Source: Pseudomonadota bacterium
Lineage (GTDB): Bacteria; Pseudomonadota; Gammaproteobacteria; Steroidobacterales; Steroidobacteraceae
DNA: 35,932 bases
Direction: 5' to 3'
Assembly (NCBI GenBank): GCA_016705325.1
Contig: JADIYJ010000004.1
Location: forward strand, 1 to 35,932
Under the pieces are notes generated by a model. That model was given only the letters and a program-made list of their open reading frames with translations. It did not search any database and had not been told where the DNA came from. This document shows, piece after piece, positions 23,626 through 32,269 of this stretch (positions within the stretch are counted from its first letter, which is position 1; every line of letters starts with the position of its first letter). The translations under genes were made by a program, and so were the position numbers.

Positions 23626-25607
23626 GTCGGCAGTTTCTCGTCGATGCGTTCGTTGCGGCCGCGCAGGCTTGCGGGCAGCAGGTGCTCGTACGGCATGAGG
23701 GCGGCCTGCACGGAGTGGCGGCCGGCCTCGCCCAGGGTCTCGCGCAGCCTCGCCACCGCGGCGGCGCGCTGCGGCGTGTCGGGGTGATCGACGTAATCCC
23801 GGTTGCCATAGCCGCGCCAGCCGGGAGGCAGTTCCATTCTCCCCACGTCGAGCGCTTCGTAGTTCAGCGTCGGCAACGTGGCGCGCGGATCGCCCCACGT
23901 CGCGAGCGTGCGCCGCAGCCACTCGGCGTCGTTGCGGCGCGGGAAATCCTCGCGGAAATGGGCGCCGCGGCTCTCGGTGCGCGTCAGCGCGCCCTGCGCG
24001 ATGCAGAGCGCGATCTTGAGCATCTTCTGCACGCGGTACGCCGTCACCAGCTCCGGATTCGGGCCGTCGCGGCGCGAGCGCAACCCGATGTTGCGACTGC
24101 GTACCAGCAGTTCCTGCAGCTTGTCCACGGCCCGCTGCAGGTCCGCGCCAGTACGGAAAATGCCGACGTTGTCGGTCATGGTCTGCTGCATTTCGGCCTT
24201 GAGCGTGTCCGCCTGCTCGCGCCCGCTGCCCTTGAGCAGCACGTCGAGCTTGCCGCGTTCGGCGGCGAGCGCTTCACGCAGCACCGCCGTCGGAATGTCG
24301 AGTTCCCCCTCGGGACTTGCCACGAAATCCGCGATGAACTCGCCGACGATCATGCCGGCAACGACCGTCTCGGCCACTGAGTTGCCGCCAAGTCGATTGA
24401 ACCCGTGCATGTCCCAGCAGGCGGCTTCACCTGCGGCAAACAGCCCGCGCAGCGCGGGCGTCTGGCCGGTGTGGTCGGTGCGCACGCCGCCCATGGTGTA
24501 GTGCTGCGCGGGACGTACCGGAATCCACTGCTCGGCCGGGTCGATGCCGAGGAAGTACTGGCAGATCTCCTTCACTTCGCGCAGGTTGTGCTCGATGTGC
24601 TGGCGCCCGAGCAGCGTGATGTCGAGCCACAAGTGCTCGCCGAAGCGCGACTTCGCGGCGTTGCCCTTGCGAATGTGCTCTTCCATGCGGCGCGAGACGA
24701 CGTCGCGCGATGCGAGTTCCTTCTTCTCCGGCTCGTAGTCCGGCATGAAGCGGTGACCGCTCACGTCGCGCAGCAACCCGCCGTCGCCCCTGCACCCCTC
24801 GGTGACGAGAATGCCGGCCGGGAAGATGCCGGTCGGATGGAACTGCACCGCCTCCATGTTGCCGAGCGGGACGATGCCGGTCTCGAGCGCGAGTGCCGCG
24901 CCGATCCCCTCGCAGATCACCGCATTGGTCGTGACGCGGTAGACACGGCCTGCCCCGCCTGTCGCGATGGCCGTGGCCTTGGCGACATAGGCCGTGATCC
25001 CGCCCGTGACCAGGTCGCGGACGATCGCACCGTAGCAGCGCTTGCCGTCGTGAATCAGCGCCAGCGCCTCGGTGCGCTCGTGCACCGGAATGCCTTCGGC
25101 AATCGCGCGATCACCGACTGCGAACAGCATCGCGTGGCCCGTGCCGTCCGATACGTAGCAGGTGCGCCACTTCCGGGTGCCGCCGAAATCGCGCTGCGCC
25201 ACGAGGCCGTGGGCGGCGTCGCGCTCGGTGATCGTGACCTTCTCGCCGTTGATGATGACCTGTCGGTCGCCCTGGCGGACGCGGCTCCACGGCACGCCCC
25301 AGGCAGCCAGTTCACGCACGGCCTTGGGCGCCGTGTTCACGAACATGCGCACGACCTGCTGGTCGGCGCCCCAGTCGCTGCCCTTGACCGTGTCCTCGAA
25401 GTGCACGTCCTCGTTGTCGCCCTGACCCTTGGTGACATTGGCGAGGCTCGCCTGCATGCCGCCCTGCGCGGCGGCCGAGTGCGAGCGCTTGGGCGGCACC
25501 AGCGACAGCACGATGGCGTCGTGGCCACGGCGGCGCGCGCCGATGGCGACCCGCAGGCCCGCCAGTCCGCCGCCGACGACCAGCACGTCGGTGTAGACGA
25601 CCTTCAT
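23622..25607 (-). CDS. frdA: Fumarate reductase/succinate dehydrogenase flavoprotein subunit
   Basis: 661 residues, intact. The FAD-binding VLVVGGGLAGLRVAIGA is at the N-terminus, and His43 in SHSAAAQGGMQA is the site of covalent FAD attachment. The substrate-site stretches QFHPTGIFPAGILVTEG and PAQHYTMGGVRTD, the capping-domain helices and the C-terminal TRTESRGAHFREDFPRR are all present. It interconverts succinate and fumarate in the cytoplasm. Its ATG (25605-25607) overlaps the frdC stop and its stop overlaps the presumed frdB start, giving a tight frdCAB operon in the same order as in Wolinella succinogenes. The direction of the reaction in vivo depends on the quinone and cannot be read from this subunit. 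Confidence 0.93.
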   Translation of the reverse strand: MKVVYTDVLVVGGGLAGLRVAIGARRRGHDAIVLSLVPPKRSHSAAAQGGMQASLANVTKGQGDNEDVHFEDTVKGSDWGADQQVVRMFVNTAPKAVRELAAWGVPWSRVRQGDRQVIINGEKVTITERDAAHGLVAQRDFGGTRKWRTCYVSDGTGHAMLFAVGDRAIAEGIPVHERTEALALIHDGKRCYGAIVRDLVTGGITAYVAKATAIATGGAGRVYRVTTNAVICEGIGAALALETGIVPLGNMEAVQFHPTGIFPAGILVTEGCRGDGGLLRDVSGHRFMPDYEPEKKELASRDVVSRRMEEHIRKGNAAKSRFGEHLWLDITLLGRQHIEHNLREVKEICQYFLGIDPAEQWIPVRPAQHYTMGGVRTDHTGQTPALRGLFAAGEAACWDMHGFNRLGGNSVAETVVAGMIVGEFIADFVASPEGELDIPTAVLREALAAERGKLDVLLKGSGREQADTLKAEMQQTMTDNVGIFRTGADLQRAVDKLQELLVRSRNIGLRSRRDGPNPELVTAYRVQKMLKIALCIAQGALTRTESRGAHFREDFPRRNDAEWLRRTLATWGDPRATLPTLNYEALDVGRMELPPGWRGYGNRDYVDHPDTPQRAAAVARLRETLGEAGRHSVQAALMPYEHLLPASLRGRNERIDEKLPT

Positions 25608-26368
25608 GGCGTCACCCCCGTGCCGGCGGCCGCGGCGGGAACGTAGTGTTGTCCGTAGAACGGGGCGTGGTCGCTGCCGATCTTCATGTACGCCGCGAGG
25701 GTCAGCAGGCCCAGCACGAGGAAAAAGCCGGTCAGCGCCCACTTGAAGATCCGCAGCCTGCGCCGGGTCCCGGCCGCGTCGTGGCCGTCACCCGCGAACC
25801 AGCCCCACTTGAGCGCGAGCCGGTACAGGCCGACGCCGCCGTGAAATTCCACCGCAAACAGCAGCACCAGGTAAAGCGGCCACATCAGGTCGGACCAGAC
25901 TCGGTCCGCCGACTCGAACGGCCCGATGCGGTCCGGGCGGGTGAGCATGATGTAGAGGTGCACCGAGGCCAGGAAGAAAAGCGCGAACCCGGTGACGACC
26001 TGCCAGTACCAGAGCGTCGTGTCTTCGTGCTTCATCTCCTTGATGTGATCGCGATACGTACGGTATTGGCGGTAATTGGCCGGAAACTTTCGGAGCGCCA
26101 GGGCGGCGTGGACGACAAACAGTGTCGCGATCGTCGCAACCAGGGCCGACACCAGCCCGTAGACCGGGCGACCAAAGATGAAATAGCCCTCGAACATCCG
26201 GGCGACCGTCCACATCACGTCCTTGCCGAGCAGGATCGTCGCAACGAAGAACATGTGTACCCACATGAAGAGGCCGAGCAACAAGCCGGTGGCGCTCTGC
26301 AGGAAATCCAGCCTTGCTGGCCAGCGGCGCAGGCCTTGTGCGGCGGAGACCTGTGCGGTCGTCGTCAT
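25604..26368 (-). CDS. frdC: Dihaem cytochrome b membrane anchor of a type-B succinate:quinone oxidoreductase
   Basis: 254 residues with five hydrophobic helices. Four haem-ligand histidines sit at 38 (MWVHMFF), 87 (VVHAAL), 137 (SVHLYI) and 176 (EFHGGV), spaced 49, 50 and 39. By memory these spacings equal those of W. succinogenes FrdC (44, 93, 143, 182). With the same offset of 6, Glu66 near the quinol site and Glu180 of the transmembrane proton 'E-pathway' correspond to Glu60 (RMFEGYF) and Glu174 (AVEFHG), both present. This fits a menaquinone-linked enzyme that moves a compensating proton. It is the first gene of frdCAB and diverges from nuoA. Confidence 0.9.
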   Translation of the reverse strand: MTTTAQVSAAQGLRRWPARLDFLQSATGLLLGLFMWVHMFFVATILLGKDVMWTVARMFEGYFIFGRPVYGLVSALVATIATLFVVHAALALRKFPANYRQYRTYRDHIKEMKHEDTTLWYWQVVTGFALFFLASVHLYIMLTRPDRIGPFESADRVWSDLMWPLYLVLLFAVEFHGGVGLYRLALKWGWFAGDGHDAAGTRRRLRIFKWALTGFFLVLGLLTLAAYMKIGSDHAPFYGQHYVPAAAAGTGVTP

Positions 26369-26439
26369 GCGTTTGATCGCTTGCACGGAAATCTCGGACT
26401 GGACTGGGCGTGTGTCGATTGAGAGCGATGTAACCCGTT

Positions 26440-26481
26440 GCAACCATAAGTGTTTTCCGCGGGGCAAGGCGTATGGTTGCA
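26440..26481. promoter_or_regulatory. 10-base inverted repeat between divergent frd and nuo operons
   Basis: The 152-base gap between frdC and nuoA holds a perfect inverted repeat, TGCAACCATA (26440-26449) and TATGGTTGCA (26472-26481), with 22 bases between the arms. Arm centres are 32 bases apart, about three helical turns, as expected for two dimers or one looping regulator bound on the same DNA face. A TATAGT (26487-26492) just to the right is a possible -10 for nuo, without a clear -35. The loop contains GC-rich sequence but no run of T follows, so a terminator is unlikely. A shared respiratory regulator is inference. Confidence 0.5.
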
Positions 26482-26520
26482 GTCGATATAGTCCGCCCTG
26501 CAATGCACACGCACGTCGCA

Positions 26521-26886
26521 ATGACCGCTTACCTCTCCTTCCTCGTCTATCTGCTGGCAATCCTCGGCTTCGTGGCCCTGACGCTGTGGTTGAATCACGT
26601 GCTGGGACCCAAGCCGGAACCGACGCCGCTGAAGCTCGAGCCCTTCGAGTGCGGCGCGACGGCGGTCGAGTCCGACAACACGCGGGCGGTCCCGGTCAAG
26701 TACTACGCCATCGCCGTCATCTTCATCCTGTTCGACCTGGAAACCGTCTTTCTCTACTTGTGGGCACTGGCGGCCACGCCGCTCACCGGATTCATGCTCG
26801 TGACGTTCGCGCTGTTCACCCTGCTGCTGGTGCTGATCATGCTGCACGTCTGGCGGTCCGGGCTGCTGGAAGAGGTGACGACTTGA
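26521..26886 (+). CDS. nuoA: NADH-quinone oxidoreductase subunit A
   Basis: 121 residues from ATG 26521; in-frame ATGs at 26503 and 26473 would add 6 or 16 residues, and the choice is uncertain because none has a strong ribosome site. It has three membrane helices and the conserved loop KLEPFECGATAV with the Glu-Cys-Gly of complex I subunit A. VKYYAIAVIFILFDLETVFL follows, with the acidic pair FDLE. It is a core membrane subunit at the junction with the peripheral arm. Its stop TGA overlaps the TTG start of nuoB, the first of many overlaps in this operon. Confidence 0.92.
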   Translation: MTAYLSFLVYLLAILGFVALTLWLNHVLGPKPEPTPLKLEPFECGATAVESDNTRAVPVKYYAIAVIFILFDLETVFLYLWALAATPLTGFMLVTFALFTLLLVLIMLHVWRSGLLEEVTT

Positions 26887-27392
26887 GCGCGACGACACCC
26901 TTGCCGCGCCAGCAGAAGAGTGCGGCCTTCGAGTACCTGACCACCCGCAAGGACGAATTCGTCGGCTGGGCGCGCAAGTTCTCGCTTTTCCCGTATCCGT
27001 TCGTGACGGCCTGCTGCGCGATGGAATTCATGTCGGTGAGTTCGACGCTCTACGACACGGACCGCTTCGGCGCCGCGCTGCCGCGCTTCACGCCGCGCCA
27101 GTCCGACCTGCTGATGGTCGTGGGCACGGTCTCGCACAAGCAGACGCCGATCCTGCGCAAGGTGTACGAGCAGATGTGCGAGCCCAAGTGGGTCATGGCC
27201 TTCGGCGTCTGCGCCTCCAGCGGCGGCTTCTACCAGAACTATGCTGCGCTGCCCGGGATCGACAAGATCATTCCCGTCGACCTGTACATCCCGGGCTGCC
27301 CGCCGCGGCCGGAGATGGTGATCGACGGCATCATGAAGCTGCAGGACAAGATCGCGGGCGAACGCCACCCGATCATCAACCAGGATTTCTGA
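26883..27392 (+). CDS. nuoB: NADH-quinone oxidoreductase subunit B (cluster N2)
   Basis: 169 residues. The only plausible start before the conserved region is TTG 26883, overlapping the nuoA stop (TTGA). The four cysteines of the terminal [4Fe-4S] cluster N2 are visible: Cys44 and Cys45 (VTACCAMEFM), Cys110 (FGVCASSGGFY) and Cys139 (YIPGCPPRPE). These hand electrons to quinone at the interface with NuoD. The C-terminus ends HPIINQDF. nuoCD starts 2 bases after the stop. The frame is intact. Confidence 0.93.
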   Translation: MSATTPLPRQQKSAAFEYLTTRKDEFVGWARKFSLFPYPFVTACCAMEFMSVSSTLYDTDRFGAALPRFTPRQSDLLMVVGTVSHKQTPILRKVYEQMCEPKWVMAFGVCASSGGFYQNYAALPGIDKIIPVDLYIPGCPPRPEMVIDGIMKLQDKIAGERHPIINQDF

Positions 27393-27394
27393 GC

Positions 27395-29107
27395 GTGAGC
27401 ACGGGAGCAAATCTGCTCGAGCGAGTACAGTCCGGCCTTGGTGCGCAGGCGCTGGAGACGGGCATGGCGCACGGCATCCTCGTGCTGCAGATCGCGGCGG
27501 AGAGCCTCGTGCCCGTGGCTGGCCGACTCAAGCAGGAGTTCGGCTTCGACCTGTTCCTGGACGTCACGGCAACGGACTGGCCACAGCGCCGGCCGCGCTT
27601 CGACGTCGTGTACCACTTCTATTCCACCCGCGATTTCGTCCGGGTCCGGCTCAAGACGCAGGTCGAGGAAGCGGACCCCACGGTCGACACGCTCGTGCCG
27701 CTGTACGGCTCGGCGCGCTACATGGAGCGCGAATGCCACGAAATGTACGGCATCCGCTTCCGCGGCAACGACGACCTGCGGCCGCTGCTGCTGTATGAGG
27801 GGTTCGTCGGCCACCCGCTGCGCAAGGACTATCCGAAGCAGCGGGAACAGCCGCTGGTGCCGTATCGACGTGAAGCCATGAGCCTGCCGCCGCTCACCTC
27901 GCTGCCGAACCCGATCCGCCCCGCCTTCACGCAGGGCCTGACGCCCGGGTCCGTGATCGTCAACATCGGCCCGTCGCACCCTGCCACGCACGGCACGATC
28001 CAGATCGTGGCGGAGATCTCGGGCGAACGCGTGGTGCGCACCGACGTGCACTGCGGCTACCTGCATCGCGGCTTCGAGAAGGAGTGCGAGTCCCACACCT
28101 GGCACAACCTGATCCCCTACGTCGACCGCCTGAACTACTGCTCGGCCCTGATCAACGACTTCGCCTACTGCGAGGCCGTCGAAAAGCTGATGGGCATCGA
28201 GCTCACGCCGCGCTGCCGCCACCTGCGCACGCTGCTGGCCGAGTATTCCCGCATCGCCGACCACCTGACGTGCGTGGCCGCGGCGCTGATGGAAATGGGC
28301 GCGATGACGGCCTTCCTGTACATGGTCACGATCCGCGACTACGTCTACGAGCACCTCGCCGCGGCGACCGGCGCGCGCGTCACCTACACCCACGGCCGCA
28401 TCGGCGGCCTGGGCCGCGACCTGCCGGAAGGCTGGCTGGAGCGGCTGGAAGAAATCCTGGCCCAGATGGACACCTTCGTCGGCCGCGTGCACGGGCTCGT
28501 GGACCGCAACCGCATCTTCATCGACCGCATGCGCGACGTCGGCGTCATGGCCACGGCGGACGCGATCGACTGGGGTTTCAGCGGGCCGGTGCTGCGCTCG
28601 ACGGGCGTGGCCCGCGACGTGCGCAAGGACACGCCCTACCTCGCCTACGCCGAACTCGACTTCGAGGTTCCGGTCGGCATCAAGGGCGACAACTACGACC
28701 GTTACTACGTGCGCATGCGCGAGATGGACGAATCGATGCACATGATCCGGCAACTCGTCGACATGCTGCCCGACGGGCCGATCAACGTCGACGATCGGCG
28801 CTGCACGCTGCCCGCGAAGCATCTCGTCTACACCGAGATCGAGTCGCTGATCAACCACTTCAAGCTGATCATCGAGGGCATCCAGGTGCCGAAGGGCGAG
28901 GCGTATTCGTACGTCGAAGGCGCCAACGGCGAGCTCGGCTTCTACGTGGTCAGCGCCGGCAGCGGCGCGCCCTGGAAGGTCCATTGCCGCAGCCCGAGCT
29001 TCGTGCACATGGGCGGCCTGCACCTGATGCTCGAGGGCTACCAGCTCGCGGACATCATCCCGACCTTCGGGTCCATCAACATGATCGGTGGGGAGTGCGA
29101 TCGGTGA
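27395..29107 (+). CDS. nuoCD: NADH-quinone oxidoreductase fused subunits C and D
   Basis: 570 residues in one open frame from GTG 27395. Residues of about 1-160 are NuoC: DLFLDVTATDWPQRRPRFDV, YHFYSTRDFVRVRLKT, ERECHEMYGIRFRGN and LRKDYPKQREQPLVPYR. NuoD then runs to the end: VNIGPSHPATHGTIQ, DVHCGYLHRGFEKECE, PYVDRLNYCSALINDFAYC, GRIGGLGRDLPEGW and SINMIGGECDR. The junction reads YRREAMSLPPLTSL; the Met at 27878 is where a separate NuoD would begin, and no stop lies between the two parts. Fused NuoCD is known in enterobacteria and pseudomonads. One undetected indel near the end of nuoC could also create a false fusion, because an ATGA overlap exists in the neighbouring frame. Confidence 0.9.
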   Translation: MSTGANLLERVQSGLGAQALETGMAHGILVLQIAAESLVPVAGRLKQEFGFDLFLDVTATDWPQRRPRFDVVYHFYSTRDFVRVRLKTQVEEADPTVDTLVPLYGSARYMERECHEMYGIRFRGNDDLRPLLLYEGFVGHPLRKDYPKQREQPLVPYRREAMSLPPLTSLPNPIRPAFTQGLTPGSVIVNIGPSHPATHGTIQIVAEISGERVVRTDVHCGYLHRGFEKECESHTWHNLIPYVDRLNYCSALINDFAYCEAVEKLMGIELTPRCRHLRTLLAEYSRIADHLTCVAAALMEMGAMTAFLYMVTIRDYVYEHLAAATGARVTYTHGRIGGLGRDLPEGWLERLEEILAQMDTFVGRVHGLVDRNRIFIDRMRDVGVMATADAIDWGFSGPVLRSTGVARDVRKDTPYLAYAELDFEVPVGIKGDNYDRYYVRMREMDESMHMIRQLVDMLPDGPINVDDRRCTLPAKHLVYTEIESLINHFKLIIEGIQVPKGEAYSYVEGANGELGFYVVSAGSGAPWKVHCRSPSFVHMGGLHLMLEGYQLADIIPTFGSINMIGGECDR

Positions 29108-29546
29108 AGCACCTGATCCCCGAATTCGAGAAACTCCGCAAGCGGTTTCCGGCGGGCTTCGAGTCCTCGCTGGTGCTGCCGTGCCTGCGCCGCATCCAGG
29201 AGGATCGCGGCTACGTCGCGGATTCCGACATCGAGGAACTGGCGGGCTTCTGGGCGTGCCGCAGATCCAGGTCGAGGAAGTGCTGTCGTTCTACACGCAG
29301 CTGCGCCGCAAGCCGTCGGGCGCTGGCACCTGCAGTTCTGCCACAACGTCAGCTGCTCGATGCACGGCGCGGAGAACGTCCTCGCGCACGTCAGCGCAAG
29401 CGGCTCGGCATCAAGCCCGGCCAGACCACGCCGGACGGCCGCTTCACGCTGTCCACGGTCGAATGCCTGGGCTCCTGCGGCACCGCGCCATGATGATGGT
29501 CAACGACCGGTACCACGAGAACCTGACGCTGACGAAGCTCGACTAG
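29104..29546 (+). CDS. nuoE: NADH-quinone oxidoreductase subunit E (frameshifted in this sequence)
   Basis: Starts at GTG 29104, which overlaps the nuoD stop (GTGA). Thioredoxin-like [2Fe-2S] subunit (cluster N1a) of the NADH-oxidising module. Family segments are scattered over three frames: FEKLRKRFPAGFESSLVLPC and IQEDRGYVADSDIEELAGFW, then VPQIQVEEVLSFYTQLRRKP, then WHLQFCHNVSCSMHGAENVL, then KRLGIKPGQTTPDGRFTLST with VECLGSCGTAP, and last MMVNDRYHENLT. Breaks fall near 29250, 29322, 29390 and 29487. The four cluster cysteines (two in CHNVSC, two in CLGSC) are all encoded. The repaired length of about 148 residues is normal. Confidence 0.87.
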
Positions 29547-29569
29547 CTGCTGCGGGGAGCTCAAATAGC

Positions 29570-30851
29570 ATGCCCGGCCGGCAGGTACTGGTGACCTTCC
29601 CGGTCACGGCGACGTCGCACGCGCTGGCCGAATACCAGGCGCGTGGCGGCTATGCCGCCTGGCGAAGGCGCTCAGGCAGATGAAGCCGCAGGATGTCGTC
29701 AGGGAAGTCATGGCTTCCGGCCTCCAGGGCCGCGGCGGCGCCGCCTTCGCCGTCGGCCAGAAGTGGCAGGCCGCCAGAGGACGACGGCCAGCCGCACTAC
29801 CTGGTCGCCAATGCCGACGAGGGCGAGCCCGGCACCTTCAAGGACCGCTGGATCCTCGAGAACGCGCCCCACCTGCTGCTGGAGTCGATGCTGATCGCCT
29901 CCTTCGCGCTGCGGGTGCGCAACTGCTTCGTCTACATCCGCGGCGAGTTCGACGTCCCCTACCGGCGCCTCGCGGGCGCAGTCGAGGAAGCCTACGCGGC
30001 GGGCCTGTTCGGCAAGAACATCCTGGGCAGCGGCTTCTCCTGCGACATCGTCGTCTACCGCGGCGCGGGCGCCTACGTGGCCGGCGAGGCCTCCGGGACT
30101 GATTTCCGCTCGAAGGCAAGAAAGGTTACCCGCGCAACCGTCCCCCGCGACTGACGGTCAAGGGCCTGTACCAGCGCCCGACGGTCGTCAACAACGTCGA
30201 GTCGCTGTCGAACATCGCCTGGATCATCAACAACGGCGCCGACGCCTTCAAGGCCGTCGGGACGCCCAAGAGCCCGGGGACGCGCCTGTTCTCGGTGTCG
30301 GGCCACATCAACAGGCCCGGCGTCTACGAAGTCGAACTCGGCTATCCGTGGATGAAGTTCCTGGACGAAGACTGCGGCGGCGTCCCGGCAGGGCGCGCGA
30401 TCAAGTGCGTCGTGCCGGGTGGGGTTTCGTCCAAGGTACTCACCGGCGCCGACATCGCGAACCTGAAGCTGTCGCACGAAGATCTGTGGGATGCGGGCTC
30501 CACGCTCGGCTCCGGCGGCATGATCGTGATCGCCGAAGGTACCTGCATGGTGGCGCTGCTGCAGGTGCTCATGCGCTTCTACCACCACGAGTCCTGCGGG
30601 CAGTGCACGCCGTGCCGCCAGGGCACGGGCTGGATGCATCGCATCGTCGACCGGATCATGGCGGGCGAGGGCAAGCCCGAGGACATCGAGCGGCTCTACT
30701 ACATCGCGAAGTTCAACGACGGCACGACGATCTGCGGGCTCGGCGATGCCGCCGGCTACGCGGCGTCCGGCATCCTCGACAAGTTCCGCGACGAGTTCGA
30801 GTACTGCATCGAGCACAAGCGCTCAAAGAAGGCGGGACCTCGAATGCCTGA
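29570..30851 (+). CDS. nuoF: NADH-quinone oxidoreductase subunit F (frameshifted in this sequence)
   Basis: NADH- and FMN-binding subunit with [4Fe-4S] cluster N3. The ATG at 29570 has GGGGAG about 10 bases upstream. Recognisable blocks are EYQARGGYAAW, then ASGLQGRGGAAFAVGQKW (FMN/NADH glycine loop), NADEGEPGTFKDRWILE, YIRGEFDVPYRRLAGAVEEA, LTVKGLYQRPTVVNNVESLS, ESCGQCTPCRQGTGW (three cluster cysteines) and TICGLGDAAGYAASGI (fourth). Frames change near 29665, 29775, 30095-30130 and 30830. The natural stop is TGA 30849-30851, after GTSNA, and it overlaps the nuoG start by 8 bases. All active-site elements are present once repaired. Confidence 0.88.
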
Positions 30852-32269
30852 GATCTTCATCAACGGCCAGGCCATCGAGGCGCGACGACCAGACCGTCCT
30901 GGAGGTCGCGCCGCCAACGGCCACTTCATCCCGTATTTCTGCTGGCACCCGCCGCTGTCGGCGTCGGCAACTGCCGCATCTGCATGGTCGAGGTCGAGGG
31001 CAGCGGCCTCGACATCTCCTGCAACATGCCCGTCTGGGAGGGCATGAAGGTCTACACCGAATCGGAGGCCGTCAAGGAACAGCGCAAGCTGATCATGCAG
31101 ATGATCACGCTGAACCACCCGGTGGACTGCGGCATCTGCGACAAGGCCGGTGAGTGCACGCTCCAGGACTACCACTTCGCCTACAACGGCGAGCGCTCGA
31201 TATCCCACGACGCCAAGGTCCGCTCGACCAAGTTCCACAACCTCTCGAACCGCATCCTGCTCGACAACGAGCGCTGCATCCTGTGCCTGCGCTGCACGCG
31301 CTTCACCCACGAAGTCTCGAAGTCCATGGCGCTGGGCGTCGAGCGGCGCGGCGACCACTCGAACATCCGCCCGGCCCAGGACCAGGCCGCTGAGCGACGA
31401 CCCGTATTCCGACAACATCATCGACCTGTGCCCGGTCGGCGCGCTGCTGTCGCGCGACTTCCTGCACAAGGCGCGCGTCTGGTACCTGCAGGCGACGCCG
31501 TCGGTCTGTCCCGGATGCGACCGCGGCTGCACCGTTCAGGTCTGGCACCGCAAGCCGGAATGGCAACTCCAGGCACTGGACCCGCGGCAGAACACGAGCA
31601 TCGCGCGCGTCACGCCGCTCGACAACCCGGCCGTCAACGGGCCGTGGATCTGCAACAAGGGCCGCGACCTGGCGCACGTGTTCGAGCGCGCCCGCGCCGA
31701 CGAGCCGATGCTGAGGGGGGCCAGGTCGTGCCAGGCCGGGCCGGAGACGCGCGCAGGCTGATCAGCGCGGCGCGGCGCCCGGTGGCGCTGGTGTCGAACT
31801 GGGGCTCGAACGAGGAACTGGCGGCCTTCAGCGACCACCTCGGCGAGCGTTCCACTGCCGCGTGAAGCGCGACTGCCAGCCGGAGCCGGGCGAGCTCCTC
31901 GAGGACGAACTGCTGATTCGCGCGGACAAGAACCCGAACACCACGGGCGGGCAGGCGCTGTTCGGCGATGCGCCACCCCACTTCCCCGACGGCACCGACC
32001 TCGTGCTGGTCTGGGGCGAGGGCTGCGATTTCGCGTCACTGCCGCCGCAGGCCAGGATGATTTTCCTGAACCCTACCTCGCAGCCGGAGAATGGCCACGC
32101 CGACGTGTTCATTCCGGCCAGCATCCAGACCGAGCGGAACGGGCACTACACGAACTTCGAGGGGGCACGTCAGCGCGTTCGAAGCCCTGCTTCACGAAGC
32201 GGAAACCTGGCGTCGACGCCGAGGACGCTGTTCAGGCGCTGCGCCGCGCTGGCACGAGGTCACCCGTGA
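30844..32269 (+). CDS. nuoG: NADH-quinone oxidoreductase subunit G, compact form (frameshifted in this sequence)
   Basis: Starts at ATG 30844 (MPEIFINGQAIEA). The [2Fe-2S] and [4Fe-4S] N-terminal part is complete: GNCRICMVEVEG, HPVDCGICDKAGECTLQDYH, ERCILCLRCTRFTHEVSKS and NIIDLCPVGALLSRDF. A shortened molybdopterin-oxidoreductase-like part follows: PSVCPGCDRGCTVQVWHRK, PAVNGPWICNKGRDL, then ALVSNWGSNEELAAFSDHL, DKNPNTTGGQALFGDAP and IPASIQTERNGHYTNFEG. It ends at TGA 32267-32269. The repaired length is about 475 residues, against 700-900 in the classic form, yet the text flows without an obvious gap. Breaks fall near 30885, 30950, 31385, 31720-31745, 31857 and 32165-32215. Confidence 0.86.

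Noticed and set aside
24405..25646. A 413-residue plus-strand frame opposite frdA
   Set aside because: No recognisable motif, while frdA on the other strand is complete and canonical.
26440..26481. Rho-independent terminator at the frd/nuo inverted repeat
   Set aside because: The arms are 22 bases apart, no T-run follows on either strand, and the site lies between two divergent gene starts where no transcript should end.
27239..29023. A 594-residue open frame antisense to nuoB and nuoCD
   Set aside because: Same composition artefact; the sense strand encodes conserved complex I subunits with all cluster and quinone-site motifs.
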